Numbered from the stretch's first letter, positions 8,863-19,523 are shown. The stretch is 64,000 nucleotides of DNA from Paraimprobicoccus trichonymphae (GCA_036322875.1 AP027925.1:248001-312000), one strand, 5' to 3'. A program made the numbers and translations. Notes: a model not told the origin generated them from the sequence alone.

Positions 8863-11262
8863 TTAAATTTTACAACTAAAAATTAATACTTGATTTTTCA
8901 AATTTTTTAATAACTCTAAAGTTGATTTCAATCTTTTATTATCATATTGAATAAGAACATCGTCCATTATAATTGGTAAATTTTTACCTTCAGAAATTAA
9001 ATCTGAAATTGCTATTCTCATTGAAAGGTATGCCTGATCTATGGTTCCGCTACTTAATTTTTCGCACGAAATATTTTTATTCACTAAAATACCATAATTT
9101 TCTGTAATTTTAAGACTTTTATATTTATCGTTAGTGAAAATTCTGAATATCGCAGAAGCTTTTTGATCTAATTTTGGCACAATTTTTTCTCGTATATTTT
9201 TCCCTGATATTTCTATTGTAAGCTTTGCTTTTTCCAAACTTTTTAAATATTTTTCCATATTTTTTAAATTTTGCTCTTGTTTTTGAATCTCTTTATCAAC
9301 TTGGTTTAAAGTTTTTTCTGGAATCTTAATTTTAGATTTTATATCAAAACATTTTTGATTTAAATTCATTTTTTCCAAATTTAATATTTTTTGTTCTACT
9401 TCATCAATTTTAAAATTGAAATCATTTGATAAATCAATTTTTAAACTTAAATTTTCAAATTCATTTTTCAGATCTTCAAAATTTTTAATTTCAAGCAAAT
9501 TTAAACTATTTATTAATTCTTTTTCTAACAAAAATATTTTTTTAAGCAAATTTTTTATTTCATAAAATTTATTTTTACAGTCATCGTAACTATTTATAAT
9601 TAAATTTAAATTTTTAAACTTTTCAATAAATTCAAATTTTAAAATATTTATTTTAAAATCCATACTTGATATTTGCTCAATAATTTTCAGCTTTTCTGAA
9701 CTTTCTTTATACTTTCTTTCAAAATCCAATTCATTAATGCAACCAAAATTTTTCAAAATATTATTTATTTCAAAATCATATTTGTTTACTTTCCCATTTA
9801 AAAAAATTATATTTTCGTTGGCATTATCTAAATCCATACTTTCCAGTTCAAAAACATCTTGTGAAATTTTATCCATTCTACATCTAATATTTCTTTTTTG
9901 GTTGTACAATTTTTGAGAACTTAAATCAAAATCATGTTTATTCTTTTCAAGTATATCAGTGTTTTTTTTTATGCTGGATTTAATAAAATAAAAATACAAT
10001 AAACTTAAAATTATATTAAATATTATAAAATAATAATTATATTTTATAATAAAAATTAAACTTATTATAAAATATATTGAAAAAATATAGTTAAAAATTT
10101 TAATTTTATTGTAGAATTTTTCAAATATTTGTTCAGCTTCTTCTTTGTTGGATTTAGATATTTCAAAAATTTTTTCTTGAGACTTCAAACTATCTAAATC
10201 CAAAACATCTATAAATTTTAAAGCATTTACATATTCATTCTTTTTTGAAATTTTTCTTTTAAAATCGATAAACTCTTCTTCTGAAATTATTAAAATATCT
10301 TTTAAATCATTCGCTTCTTTTAAATTTTTCAAGTTTTCCAGATTTTTTTCTATTTTGTTTTCAATTAAAATTAATTTATTTAGTAAATCTTTAATATTTT
10401 CAAAGCTCAAATTATAGTTTTTTAAATTTTTATTTAAATCATTAAGGTCTTTGAACTTTTTCAGAACTTTTTCCAGTTGAGCTAATTTATTTTTAGATTG
10501 AATATTAAATAAAGTTTTTTTTAATTTATCTTTTTCATTTAGTAAATTTTCTAATTTTTTTAGTTCTTCTTGATACCTTTCTTGATTTTGAATTTCTATT
10601 TCTAATTCTCGCATCTGTATTTTTAAATCATAAATTTCATTTCGTAATTTAGGAATTTTTCCTGTATATTTCAAAGCTTTGGGATTATTCAAATCAAGTA
10701 TAGCTTTTTCTAGTCTGTTTAAGACTTCTTTCTCAGAAAATTTTTCACTTTCAGTTCCAGTAACTATTTTTAAAATCCTATCAGAAATCATGTCTTTTTT
10801 TGTTTTTTCTTGAAATTCTGCTCTACCTAAATTTTTAATAAAGCAACTTCTTTCAAAACTTTTCAAATCTAAACCTAAAAATTTTTCACCGATTTCTAAA
10901 TTTTTTTCCATATCAATATTTTCGAAAGTATTTAATTTAATTACGGAAACCAGATCTCTATTAGAGTCAACAGAAAATTTCTTAATAACTCTAAATTTAT
11001 TATATTTTTGGTCTAAAAATTCAATAGTTCCAAATAAATTTCTACTATTCCAAGGCAAATATTTTTGTCTTATAGCTTTATCTTTAGAACTAAAATTCAA
11101 ATTTTCTGACATTTTACTGTAAAACATCATTTTAATAAAATCTACTATCGTAGACTTTCCAAATTCATTTTCCCCGTATATTATTTGAAAATTTTTATCA
11201 AATTCTATTATAAAATCTTTAAATTTGCCGAAACTTGTCAATTCAAGTTTGCTAATTATCAT
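8863..11262 (-). CDS. yhaN: YhaN/SbcC-like AAA ATPase
   Basis: ABC-type ATPase of the Rad50/SbcC group, the likely partner of the metallo-nuclease encoded just upstream. In 799 residues it shows Walker A GENEFGKST (30-38), a very long coiled-coil region, and at the C-terminus the signature KLSSGTIDQAYLSMRIA and Walker B LPIIMDDVL. A pair of hydrophobic stretches lies in the middle of the coiled coil (about residues 395-425), a known feature of YhaN-type rather than SbcC-type proteins. ATG 11262 is preceded by AGGAAG and overlaps the end of yhaO by 11 bases, so the two are one operon. Expected role: DNA end processing and repair. The frame is intact despite many poly-A runs. Confidence 0.85.
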   Translation of the reverse strand: MIISKLELTSFGKFKDFIIEFDKNFQIIYGENEFGKSTIVDFIKMMFYSKMSENLNFSSKDKAIRQKYLPWNSRNLFGTIEFLDQKYNKFRVIKKFSVDSNRDLVSVIKLNTFENIDMEKNLEIGEKFLGLDLKSFERSCFIKNLGRAEFQEKTKKDMISDRILKIVTGTESEKFSEKEVLNRLEKAILDLNNPKALKYTGKIPKLRNEIYDLKIQMRELEIEIQNQERYQEELKKLENLLNEKDKLKKTLFNIQSKNKLAQLEKVLKKFKDLNDLNKNLKNYNLSFENIKDLLNKLILIENKIEKNLENLKNLKEANDLKDILIISEEEFIDFKRKISKKNEYVNALKFIDVLDLDSLKSQEKIFEISKSNKEEAEQIFEKFYNKIKIFNYIFSIYFIISLIFIIKYNYYFIIFNIILSLLYFYFIKSSIKKNTDILEKNKHDFDLSSQKLYNQKRNIRCRMDKISQDVFELESMDLDNANENIIFLNGKVNKYDFEINNILKNFGCINELDFERKYKESSEKLKIIEQISSMDFKINILKFEFIEKFKNLNLIINSYDDCKNKFYEIKNLLKKIFLLEKELINSLNLLEIKNFEDLKNEFENLSLKIDLSNDFNFKIDEVEQKILNLEKMNLNQKCFDIKSKIKIPEKTLNQVDKEIQKQEQNLKNMEKYLKSLEKAKLTIEISGKNIREKIVPKLDQKASAIFRIFTNDKYKSLKITENYGILVNKNISCEKLSSGTIDQAYLSMRIAISDLISEGKNLPIIMDDVLIQYDNKRLKSTLELLKNLKNQVLIFSCKI

Positions 11263-12370
11263 AAAAGACTTCCTGTCGAAATGCCCTAATTCCTATTTTT
11301 AAAGCATTTTTTAATATTAATATATCGTTTTCAGATGTTGAATTATTAATTTTTTCTTTAATGCTTTTAATAAAAATATTTTTTAAATCAAAATCATCAC
11401 AAATTTTATTAAAATTGGCTTCCACTTCTGTGCTATCTGATATTTCAACATAAAATAAATTTTCTAATTTTAATTCCAAATCTCTTATATTTATAAAAAA
11501 CTCCTCGGGTACTTCGCCAACTAAAATTATTTTATAAGAATTATATTCGTAATTTTGTCCATATAAATCAGATAATTTTTTATTAATTTTTTCACAAACT
11601 TCGATATTATTGCGTAGATTAGTTATATCTATCTTTATTTCTATATACATTCTCTTGCAAAACTTTTTAAATTTCAAATTAACACAATTTTTGGAAATTT
11701 CGCCGATATAAAAACCTTTTTCACCCAACTCATCAAAACCTCGACCCTCTAAACAGCCAGAATAAGCATAAAAAACATCTCCAATTTTTTTAATCTCAGT
11801 TCTATTATGTATATGCCCAAGAGCTAAATATTCAAAACCAGTACTTTCAATTTCACTTAGTAAAATCGAATTATAACAATTATTTTTATTAGACCAAATA
11901 TCTCCATGAACTAATCCAATATTTATAATTTTACTGTTTAAATTATCTACTTTTAATTTAAAATTTTGTGAATAAACATTAGTAAAACTACATCCCCAAA
12001 CGCGAGTATTTAAACTTTTAAAGTCAAAAAATTCTAATTTATTTTTTTTAAAAACAAAAACATTCTCAGACCAATTTTCATATACATCTGAAACATAAAA
12101 ATCATGATTTCCTGGCGAAATTATCACCTTAAAATTGACACTTTTAACTAGATACTTTATTTCCTCTAAAACTTCTTTAGAAACATTAATGCTATCAAAT
12201 AAATCACCAGCTATTAAAAATAAATCTATTTTTGAATCACAATATTTTAACAAATTTAAAAAACTATTTTTTATTTCAGAATTCCTCAAATTAGCTTTAG
12301 AAACACTAAATTTTCTAAATTTACTACACATATGTATATCAGCACAGTGAGCAATTTTTACACTTTCCAA
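11252..12370 (-). CDS. yhaO: YhaO/SbcD-like metallophosphoesterase (DNA repair exonuclease)
   Basis: Calcineurin-fold nuclease of the Mre11/SbcD/YhaO group. The metal-binding motifs are in order within 372 residues: CADIHM, GDLFDS, GNHDF, a VHGD segment and GHIH. The C-terminal third is a variable capping region. It starts at a TTG (12370) with AAGGT (12378-12382) at good distance. It is first in a two-gene operon with yhaN and overlaps it. Together they should form a repair complex acting on DNA ends. This family is unrelated in function to the PPP phosphatases at 0.1 and 33 kb, although the fold is shared. Confidence 0.85.
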   Translation of the reverse strand: MESVKIAHCADIHMCSKFRKFSVSKANLRNSEIKNSFLNLLKYCDSKIDLFLIAGDLFDSINVSKEVLEEIKYLVKSVNFKVIISPGNHDFYVSDVYENWSENVFVFKKNKLEFFDFKSLNTRVWGCSFTNVYSQNFKLKVDNLNSKIINIGLVHGDIWSNKNNCYNSILLSEIESTGFEYLALGHIHNRTEIKKIGDVFYAYSGCLEGRGFDELGEKGFYIGEISKNCVNLKFKKFCKRMYIEIKIDITNLRNNIEVCEKINKKLSDLYGQNYEYNSYKIILVGEVPEEFFINIRDLELKLENLFYVEISDSTEVEANFNKICDDFDLKNIFIKSIKEKINNSTSENDILILKNALKIGIRAFRQEVFYDN

Positions 12371-12828
12371 TTTATTTTACCTTAATTCATGATTTTATTA
12401 TTATATTATATAAGTTTTTAAAAAAATTAAAATAGCTAAGTGTTTTAATTGTGATTTATGATTCAGGTGTTTTTCTGAAATTTTATTTTCAGTGCTATTT
12501 TAAATGATATCAAAAAAATGCTAACAAAAAATAATAAATTGCCAACACTATCAATAATTCTTTGAATATCAAAATACAACAACATTTGAACCATAAGAGA
12601 AAAATTTATAAAATGTCGGAAATTCAAGATATCACATGGATTTCTCACTACTTTTTGAAATAATTATAAAATATTTTGATTTAAATTAAAACTTTTACTT
12701 GTGTTATTTATTTCAATTGTAGAATATTACATAGTGACCTCTAGAATTTCTTTGTTTGACATTTTTTTTATATTAATCATATATTATTTCTTAAAATTTT
12801 CAGCTTGTCTTTGTTTTATGAAATTTAT
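12371..12828. other. gene-free stretch, right part belongs to a duplicated unit
   Basis: No gene is seen. From about 12,600 onward the DNA matches 15,060-15,276, the region following the second copy of the orphan gene pair described below. Before 12,600 nothing was recognised. Confidence 0.4.
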
Positions 12829-13990
12829 TTAGTATAACGCACTACGTAAATCTTTTAGTTTATCATTTACAAAAGGTTGAACATCAGTCGTCATGTTTGC
12901 AGTTAGTTTTCCAACGGCCTTTACGAACGAAATTTGCAGTTCTTCCTTTTCATTGGGATTTTCTTTAACTTTAATTGTTGAACACTTTTTTATTGCATAA
13001 TTTAAAAATACATAAACTGTACCTGTATCAAATTTTTTTTCAATTTCATTAACATATTTAACAATTTCATTATATTGTGTTTTCAAATCCATTAAATCTT
13101 GAATTTTATATTTGCCTAACTTTAAATACCAAAGATCCCAACGATCAACTTCACTTATTGCTAACTCGTTACTATTCTTATTTCTATTATATTCTTTGGT
13201 ACTGGAATTTTCTTTCGCATAATAAATAAGATTAGTATATGAGAGAAAAGGTTTATTACTGTTAAAAGATTTTTTTATATGTTTATTTTTATATCGTTTT
13301 CTATTTAAATTCTTATTTTCTATCTCTTCTAATATAGGCTTTATTTTTGAAGCTAAATCGTTATATTCATTTTTATAGTCAATATATTCAAAAAATTCAT
13401 TAATTTTAGTATCAATTTTCATTTCCTTATATTTCTTTATTATAGACATTGTAGTCGAATGAAATGAAGAATCAAAAAAAGAACGAAACCAATGCACTGT
13501 ATCTGATTCTAATGAATCAATTTTACGCATTATACCATTTTTACCAAAAAGATATTCTACAGTACTTTTATTTTTGTTATTAATTTTTAATTTATTGCTT
13601 GGCGAAAAGGGATTACTATAATGCTCTTTCTGTATATTCATAAGCATACTTTTTATTTCATTAATTACTTTTTTTTGTTCCATATCTTGTCCCATATATT
13701 AATCACCACCATTTAAATTTATGATTGGTATAATATTTTTACTGAAGTACCCCAATCCGATACTTTATTTATTTTGTGATAATTAAATAAAAAATATTCA
13801 ATAAAGTTTATTTTTTTAGTAAATTTTAAAACAATACCTAAAAAATCTTTCAATATTGACTGTTTGACGGCAAAATCTACTTTTCAGAGCCAAATTTTTT
13901 CTTTTTTTAGTTTTGTCAAATCACTTGAACAAAAATTATAATTCATCATTGATTTTTTAAGTTTATATTTTTTAATTAATTTATCAAAAT
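12600..13990. repeat. duplicated unit, copy 1 (gene plus both flanks)
   Basis: This stretch is repeated in the same orientation at about 15,060-16,470. The 3' flanks (12,600-12,830 and 15,060-15,276) and 5' flanks (13,700-13,830 and 16,216-16,350) are nearly identical, while the coding parts have diverged and one copy has broken. Better conserved flanks than coding DNA suggest either a recent duplication with fast-evolving coding DNA, or selection on the flanks. The two copies start about 2.5 kb apart. Confidence 0.7.
12829..13695 (-). CDS. orphan protein, intact copy of a duplicated family
   Basis: A 288-residue hydrophilic, Lys/Asn-rich, probably mostly helical protein with no signal peptide, no membrane segment and no domain I recognise. 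ATG 13695 follows GGTGGTG at good distance. Its decayed paralogue (15277-16216) begins at the ATG equivalent to the second Met here (MEQKK) with the same ribosome site, so either Met could be used. The best conserved stretches between copies are the NGIMRKIDSLESD region near residue 50 and a C-terminal LxLGKYxIxDL segment. Preservation of one full copy suggests a function. It has no operon partner. Confidence 0.6.
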   Translation of the reverse strand: MGQDMEQKKVINEIKSMLMNIQKEHYSNPFSPSNKLKINNKNKSTVEYLFGKNGIMRKIDSLESDTVHWFRSFFDSSFHSTTMSIIKKYKEMKIDTKINEFFEYIDYKNEYNDLASKIKPILEEIENKNLNRKRYKNKHIKKSFNSNKPFLSYTNLIYYAKENSSTKEYNRNKNSNELAISEVDRWDLWYLKLGKYKIQDLMDLKTQYNEIVKYVNEIEKKFDTGTVYVFLNYAIKKCSTIKVKENPNEKEELQISFVKAVGKLTANMTTDVQPFVNDKLKDLRSALY

Positions 13991-14360
13991 AATAATAAAT
14001 CCATATAAAACAAAAACACCCGAACGTTTAACGTGAAACTCGTGAAAATTTTGATTTATAGTAGTATTAATTATAGTTATTTTAGTTTCTTGACACTCTA
14101 CTTGGCTAAATATCAAGCAAATTTTTGATTCTAAGCCCACAGCGATTACTCCCATCTTACGTAAGCTCCATTTCATTTCAAATGTAAATTCCCGTAAGCT
14201 CCATGGTATTTAATTTTTAACGCTTGAAATTTCAACTTGGTTTTCATTGAAACGGCATTTGTTGTAATTTTAGCATACTATATTTTTACGATTCATCCGC
14301 TAAAATAAATGTTTAGCGGCTTTCTCGCAGTTTATATACACATAGTGGCGAAATTTTTGG
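13991..14360. repeat. dispersed repeat, copy A (minus orientation)
   Basis: Reading leftward, a GCGAGAAAG box leads into a hairpin (CCGCTAAA 14297-14304 with TTTAGCGG 14312-14319). Next comes the conserved block in which ATGGAGCTTACG occurs twice around GGAATTTACATTTGAAATGA (about 14,160-14,205). The promoter hexamers of copies C, D and E are degraded here. A further box, TTGACACTCT plus TTGGCTAAA (14090-14110), recurs at 49091-49111. The repeat points toward the orphan gene at 12829-13695. Confidence 0.6.
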
Positions 14361-14366
14361 TTACTT

Positions 14367-14868
14367 TTAAACAATTAAAACTGGTATCTCATTAATTATA
14401 CTTTCTAAAACATATACACAGAAATTAGATATTATATAATTATTTCCAATTTTGCTTTTATATAAATCAATATTGTCACAACACAAATCATATTTTTCAT
14501 TGTATGTATCTAACTCCCAAGAAATAAATTTATGTTTTTTTTCATCGAAGTTAGTCGCAGTATCAAGTTTACTTAAAATATACTTTTTATTATCGTACCA
14601 AATTTTATTTAAATCTTTATCATAACTATATACTACTATTGATTCGCCATATTTTGTAAAACTGTTATCTTTTTTTACAATTAATTCTTTTATGTAACAT
14701 GATAACTTTAATTCCAATGGTATGCCTTTATCCAGTGGTATACGGTATGGCGATGAATCAAACACGCCCATAGTATAAAGAAAAAAGCCACACACATATC
14801 GTACCTATTGTTCCCCCAACTGTGCCAAAAACAATTTTGCTTTTATTTGTGATAACAAACACCTTCAT
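14367..14868 (-). pseudogene. frameshifted membrane-anchored protein of unknown function
   Basis: ATG 14868 opens a frame with MKVFVITN and a hydrophobic glycine-rich segment (IVFGTVGGTIGTICVWLF), which ends soon after at a stop. Another frame continues from about 14795 to 14367 with FDSSPYRIPLDKG and roughly 130 more residues. The change falls near a run of six T (GGCTTTTTTC). Joined, this would be about 165 residues with one N-terminal membrane helix. The downstream part alone could start at GTG 14795 but has no clear ribosome site. No family recognised. Confidence 0.5.
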
Positions 14869-15276
14869 TCATTTTTTTTATAAATATTAATTGAAATTTC
14901 CCTGTTTAACATTTTAACATTGAAACTTCAACTAAATATACAAATAATTATACAATAGTAAAAAATTAAAGTCAATACTATAACTTAAGAAAAAATATTT
15001 TTAGCGAGAGGTAATTTTCTGATATTATCACTAATATGCTGCAATAAAAATAAAAGAAAAGTTTTACAAAATGTCAGAAATTCAAGATATTACCTGGATT
15101 TCTCAATACTTTTTGAAATAATTATAAAATGTTTTGATTTAAATTAAAACTTTTACTTATATTATTCATTTTAATTGTAGATTGTTGCATAGTGATCTCT
15201 AAAATTTCCTTATTTATCACTTTTTATATTAATTATTATTTCTTGAAATTTTCAGCTTGTTTTTATTTTATTAAAT
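14869..15276. other. gene-free stretch, right part is duplicated-unit flank
   Basis: Contains the presumed promoter of the frameshifted gene to its left, and from 15,060 the copy-2 version of the flank found at 12,600-12,830. No gene or RNA was seen. Confidence 0.35.
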
Positions 15277-16470
15277 TTATAATTTTTGTAAATTACGTAA
15301 ATTGTATAGTTGTATAACGTTTTCTTTATCAAGAGATTGAATATTAGACGGTTCTTTTATCTCTAGGAGTAAAACAATATTTGCAAACTGCATTTCTACA
15401 GCATCCTTATCATTAATTTTAAAATTTATCTTTTTTTTTATAAGATTTTCACACTCTTTTTGTGCGTAAAATAAAAAACTAGAAATTGTAGACATATCAA
15501 ATTTATTGTCTTTATTTTTATTTTTGGGAATGGCTTTAATATATCTATTAGTAAAAGCAACAAATAAATTATATTCACTTTTCGATTTTATTAAATCTCC
15601 AATTGAATATTTACCTAAATTTAAATCGTAACTCTTACGCTCAAATAATTTATTTATCTTCAAAGTATGTTTTTGTTTATTTGCATTATCTTCTTCGGTA
15701 AGAGGATTTTCTATCGCTTGATACATAAGATTATAATATGAGGTTAAAGGTCTATTTTCATCTAAATAACGGCCTATAATTCAGGAGCATTTTTATTTTT
15801 ATTTAAATTTTTTATATAAATTAATATAATTTTTATTTCTGAAATTAACGCATTATATTTATTTTCAAGAGAAATATATTATTTCGTTGATTCTGATTTT
15901 GATTTTCTTGAAAAATCTACAATTTGACTATCAATCTTCATTCCCTTATATTTCTTTTTTATCGACATTGTGATCGAATGAAATGAAATATGAAAAGAAA
16001 AACATTCCCTAAATTCGTTCAAAAAATGTCTCATATCTGATTCTAATGAATCAATTGTGCGTGTTATACCATTTCTACCCAAAAGATATTCTAGAATATT
16101 TTTATCTTTTCCATCAATTTTAAATTGTTCTTTTCTTTCAAAGTCGATTATAAGATCTGTTTTTTTATAGTATTAAGCATAACTTTTATTTTATTAATTA
16201 CTTCTTTTTGTTCCATATATTAACCACCACCATTTAAATTTATGATTTGTATAATATTTTTACTGGAGTATCCAAATCCGATGCTTTATTTATTTTGTGA
16301 TAATTAAATAAAAAATATTCAATAAAATTTATTTTTTCAGTAAATTTTAAAAACAGTACCTGAATTACTTAAACAAAAATTATATTTTATCGTTGATTTC
16401 TCAAGTTTATATTCTTTAATTCGTTTACTAAGATAATAAATCCATACAAAACAGCAATGTCTGAACGTTT
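15060..16470. repeat. duplicated unit, copy 2
   Basis: Direct repeat of 12,600-13,990. Both flanks match closely; the coding part between them is broken. Confidence 0.7.
15277..16216 (-). pseudogene. decayed paralogue of the 12829-13695 gene
   Basis: Starts at ATG 16216 after GGTGGTGG, as in the intact copy. The frame changes at a run of seven A shortly after; the next frame holds GRNGITRTIDSLESD, matching GKNGIMRKIDSLESD. A further stretch ends near 15879, and a third frame from about 15760 to 15277 covers the C-terminal half (DLNLGKYSIGDL). At least two frameshifts and a stop separate the pieces, so no full product is made. Confidence 0.7.
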
Positions 16471-16812
16471 TATTGTATTGTTTTATTTGTTTTTATTATT
16501 TAGGTATATTCTAAAATTAAACGTATTTTTATTTTCGCTTCCTTGATATTATATGTAATTATAGCAATGTTTCTAACAACATTTCGACAATAGAAATTTA
16601 GCTATTTTTAATTTATATTAATTTATTATTTTTTTTAATTTTATAGTCCATCTAATTTAAATGCGACTTATCCGGATAAACTAAAGTTTACCGGATTTCT
16701 CGCTTATTTTAATATAAAATTTATTAAATTGATATTTCGGATTGAAAATTTGTCAATTTTAAATTAGCATTTTTTAAACTTTTTTGATATTCAATATTAA
16801 AGTTATTGAAAT
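16217..16812. repeat. gene-free stretch with dispersed repeat copy B
   Basis: To 16,470 this is flank of the duplicated unit. At 16,671-16,695 lies a hairpin (TCCGGATAAACT against AGTTTACCGGA) followed by TTTCTCGC, the same hairpin-plus-box that begins the dispersed repeat at 14.3, 27.4 and 44.8 kb, here on the minus strand. The promoter and core block have decayed. Confidence 0.5.
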
Positions 16813-18075
16813 CTATATTAAATTTTGAAATGCGCCTAAAACATCATTTGTAACATCAATTCTGTTTGTTCTGATTTTTGCTTGATATTGAGAAAAATTT
16901 ATATTAAACATTCCTAAAAATTTTTCTATGGTATTAGTATCTTGTAAATTGTCAATATTATCTATATCAAAATTACTTAAATTATCTTGACCTACCAAAT
17001 TAATAAATATATCCCCATCTGCAGACAACTGATTTTCATTTGTAAAGCTATGTAATTTGTTCAAAATAATGCTTGTAGGATCAGTGATTACCTGAAATTC
17101 GTCATTGTTATAATTATATGAGAGAATAACTCTTTTATTATCAAATTTATCATTATTTTTATTGAATTCTATATAATCAAGTAATGCAGCACCTGCTCTT
17201 TCAACATATTCGTGAGCTCTTCTTGCTCCGCTATTGACTTTAGTTAAGTTTTCGGATAATTGAACCAAAGATTTTGAATCAATTTTTACTGGTATCTTAT
17301 AAATTTGGTAGAAATTGTTAACTGTAATTTCAAGTGAACTTTTTAATAAATCAATATAATCGGTTGCATTTAAATTTTCAAATTCTATTATTTTTATACG
17401 ATTTCTAAATATTGTATCGAATTTATCAATTGAATTACAAGTAAATAATACTAAAGTAGTGCTTAGATCTAATTTTTCACCATCTATAGTGGTATATCCA
17501 TAATCTAATATATCCCAAACTAACTCCTGAATACTTGAGTCAAATTTTTCAAATTCATCAATAAGTAAAACTATTTTAGGATTTTTTTTCAATTGAACAA
17601 AAAGCTTACTTGGCTCAAAAATTTCAACTTGACCAAATTTTTGCTTTTTTTCTTTAAATATTGCTTGTTTATCACAAATTTTATCATTATGGCTAACATT
17701 AGCATAATTTACACTTATCCAAGGTGTTTGAAATAGTTTAGATGTTTGTAAAGTGAAAAAAGTTTTTCCGCAACCAGATGGTCCACACAATCCTATAACT
17801 TTGCCACCTTTAGAGGTCCCTAGAGTTTTTGATGCCACCCAACTTTCAGTTTCTTTTTTAAACTCTAATTTTGCTCTTCTTTGTCCTTTTATTACAGAAA
17901 AAGTCTTATCAAACTTGTCAAAAATATTTGAGTATTGCATATTAGCTTTTTTGTGAGAAATTGAAAAGTTCATTTTTATGTTGTTTATAATTTTTGGCCC
18001 AAAACCCAATCCTAAAGTAATGAGTCCAGTAAATAATATATTCCCAAAAATTAAAATTATAGTCCCAGTGTCCAT
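16813..18075 (-). CDS. membrane-anchored ClpB/torsin-like AAA+ ATPase
   Basis: A 420-residue protein. Residues 5-26 form an N-terminal membrane helix. The AAA+ module follows: Walker A GPSGCGKT (98-105), Walker B VLLIDEFEKFD (about 169-179), sensor 1 near VLFTCNS, a candidate arginine finger at FRNRI and sensor 2 at SGARRAHEYVE. The DEFEK Walker B and GAR sensor 2 resemble the second ATPase domain of Clp/Hsp100 proteins and eukaryotic torsins, not FtsH or MoxR. There is no protease domain. The last 100 residues are unlike anything I know. ATG 18075 follows AAAGGATGGTG. It may remodel proteins at the membrane. It has no neighbour in the same operon. Confidence 0.75.
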   Translation of the reverse strand: MDTGTIILIFGNILFTGLITLGLGFGPKIINNIKMNFSISHKKANMQYSNIFDKFDKTFSVIKGQRRAKLEFKKETESWVASKTLGTSKGGKVIGLCGPSGCGKTFFTLQTSKLFQTPWISVNYANVSHNDKICDKQAIFKEKKQKFGQVEIFEPSKLFVQLKKNPKIVLLIDEFEKFDSSIQELVWDILDYGYTTIDGEKLDLSTTLVLFTCNSIDKFDTIFRNRIKIIEFENLNATDYIDLLKSSLEITVNNFYQIYKIPVKIDSKSLVQLSENLTKVNSGARRAHEYVERAGAALLDYIEFNKNNDKFDNKRVILSYNYNNDEFQVITDPTSIILNKLHSFTNENQLSADGDIFINLVGQDNLSNFDIDNIDNLQDTNTIEKFLGMFNINFSQYQAKIRTNRIDVTNDVLGAFQNLI

Positions 18076-18990
18076 TTTAACTGCACCATCCTTTATAATT
18101 TAAAATTTCCAATATTATATTTTTATTTTACCAAACTTTTTTTTAATTGTCAATAGTTTTTTATAGATTTAAAATATTAAAAATTCATTTATATGTTTTA
18201 TGTAGACAGAAATTTTTAACGGAGAACGCAAAATTCTTCAAAAAATAACGATTATTCGCGAGAGCAAATAATAAATAAAAAATCGCAACACAAAAAAGTA
18301 TATAAATTATGTAAATTGTTACTTTTTTATTCTGTTATTTTTTTAAAAAACTCTTTCTTATTTATAAACTCCAATTCATAAAATCCTTTGCTATCACAAC
18401 GATCACCATAAACCCAATTTACAGTTCTCATAGGTATAATGAGCGTTTAACTTTGTAATGAACCAAAAGTCTTTTTGTTTTGTTCAGAGCCTATCAATGC
18501 GAACCCCTATAGGAACGGGTGGCTAGATAACATCAACAATAGTACGCTCAAATGAACACATATTATAATTATAATAAATCACTTTTTGCCATATAAGAAC
18601 GTTCTATTATTTTTTTGATGCAAGAATCAAATCTTGCATGTAAAATAGTCATGTATTCAAGTAGTTTGTCATTTTTTTATGCTTTAAAAAACCCTAAACA
18701 ATCGAAACTACCCTCATGAAACACCAAGGTACTGTCAACAATGCTGTCGGTAATTTTCGTTTATAAAAAATATTACATTTTTTATCTTTAAGTTTAGTTG
18801 ATAGTTCCTTTTTAATAAAATCCACCAACTTAGGAAAATCTTCTGATGAAATATAACGTCTTTTTACGCCATAATGCTTCAGGTATAATTATTCAACAAA
18901 ATATGCAAAAATTCACTTTTTTGCTTAAATTTTAACGAATGTTATCTTATTTTCTGAAAAATTTGTATCAAATCTAGTTTACCGTAACCC
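18076..18990 (-). pseudogene. decayed coding DNA, family not recognised
   Basis: Minus-strand frames between about 18,870 and 18,310 read protein-like pieces broken by many stops: KRRYISSEDFPKLVDFIKKE, then MTILHARFDSCIKK, and last RTVNWVYGDRCDSKGFYELE. They appear to be one dead gene of roughly 180 codons, possibly a transposase, but no motif decides it. The rest of the stretch has no pattern. Confidence 0.4.
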
Positions 18991-19445
18991 CATAAATCTC
19001 TAGGTTAAATTACACTACTTCTTTGTTTTAAGCCTAATAATAAATAAGATCTTAATTTTAAAGTATCGAGTTTTATCACAAAAGTTCCAACTAAGCCAAA
19101 ACCGAAAGAATACATATGGCTTTATGACTTGCAATAAAATTGAGCGAATATTCCGCGATTTAGATGTATTTTTTCTTATCATTAAAAGTTGTTTAACTTA
19201 TTGATTCTCATTTTTGGCTTTTTATTTTATGTAAAAAGACTCTAATAAAATATAAAAAATTTCATTACCTAAACATCGCAAAAGTCTCTAAACAAAAAAT
19301 TTTAAATTATTTTACAAGATTTATAAATTTCTTTTACTGCATTTTTATATCTTTTGGATGTCGCTATCCACACGTTTTACATGTTCGCAAGATGAGCACT
19401 TAAACCAATTTGGCACACAAAACTATTTGCTACTCCAATTTACTA
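18991..19445 (-). pseudogene. possible TnpB relic
   Basis: Around 19,430-19,370 the minus strand reads NWFKCSSCEHVKRVDSD, resembling the second half of the TnpB zinc ribbon (CxxC then an aspartate). Near 19,095-19,050 it reads LVGTFVIKLDT, and this DNA is shared, with few changes, with 32,471-32,515. Stops interrupt throughout. Assignment to IS605 is tentative. Confidence 0.35.
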
Positions 19446-19523
19446 AAAATACACAAAATTATGTTTTATTTACTTTTGGATATACGAAATAAACTAATTT
19501 AAAGCACAACTAAAAATTTTTTC

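Noticed and set aside
12463..12648. 61-codon minus-strand open frame with a hydrophobic stretch
   Set aside because: Begins inside the duplicated flank; the matching flank near 15.1 kb has no equivalent open frame.
13976..14176. 66-codon minus-strand open frame
   Set aside because: It lies across dispersed repeat copy A and the adjacent TTGGCTAAA box, and has no ribosome site or homology.
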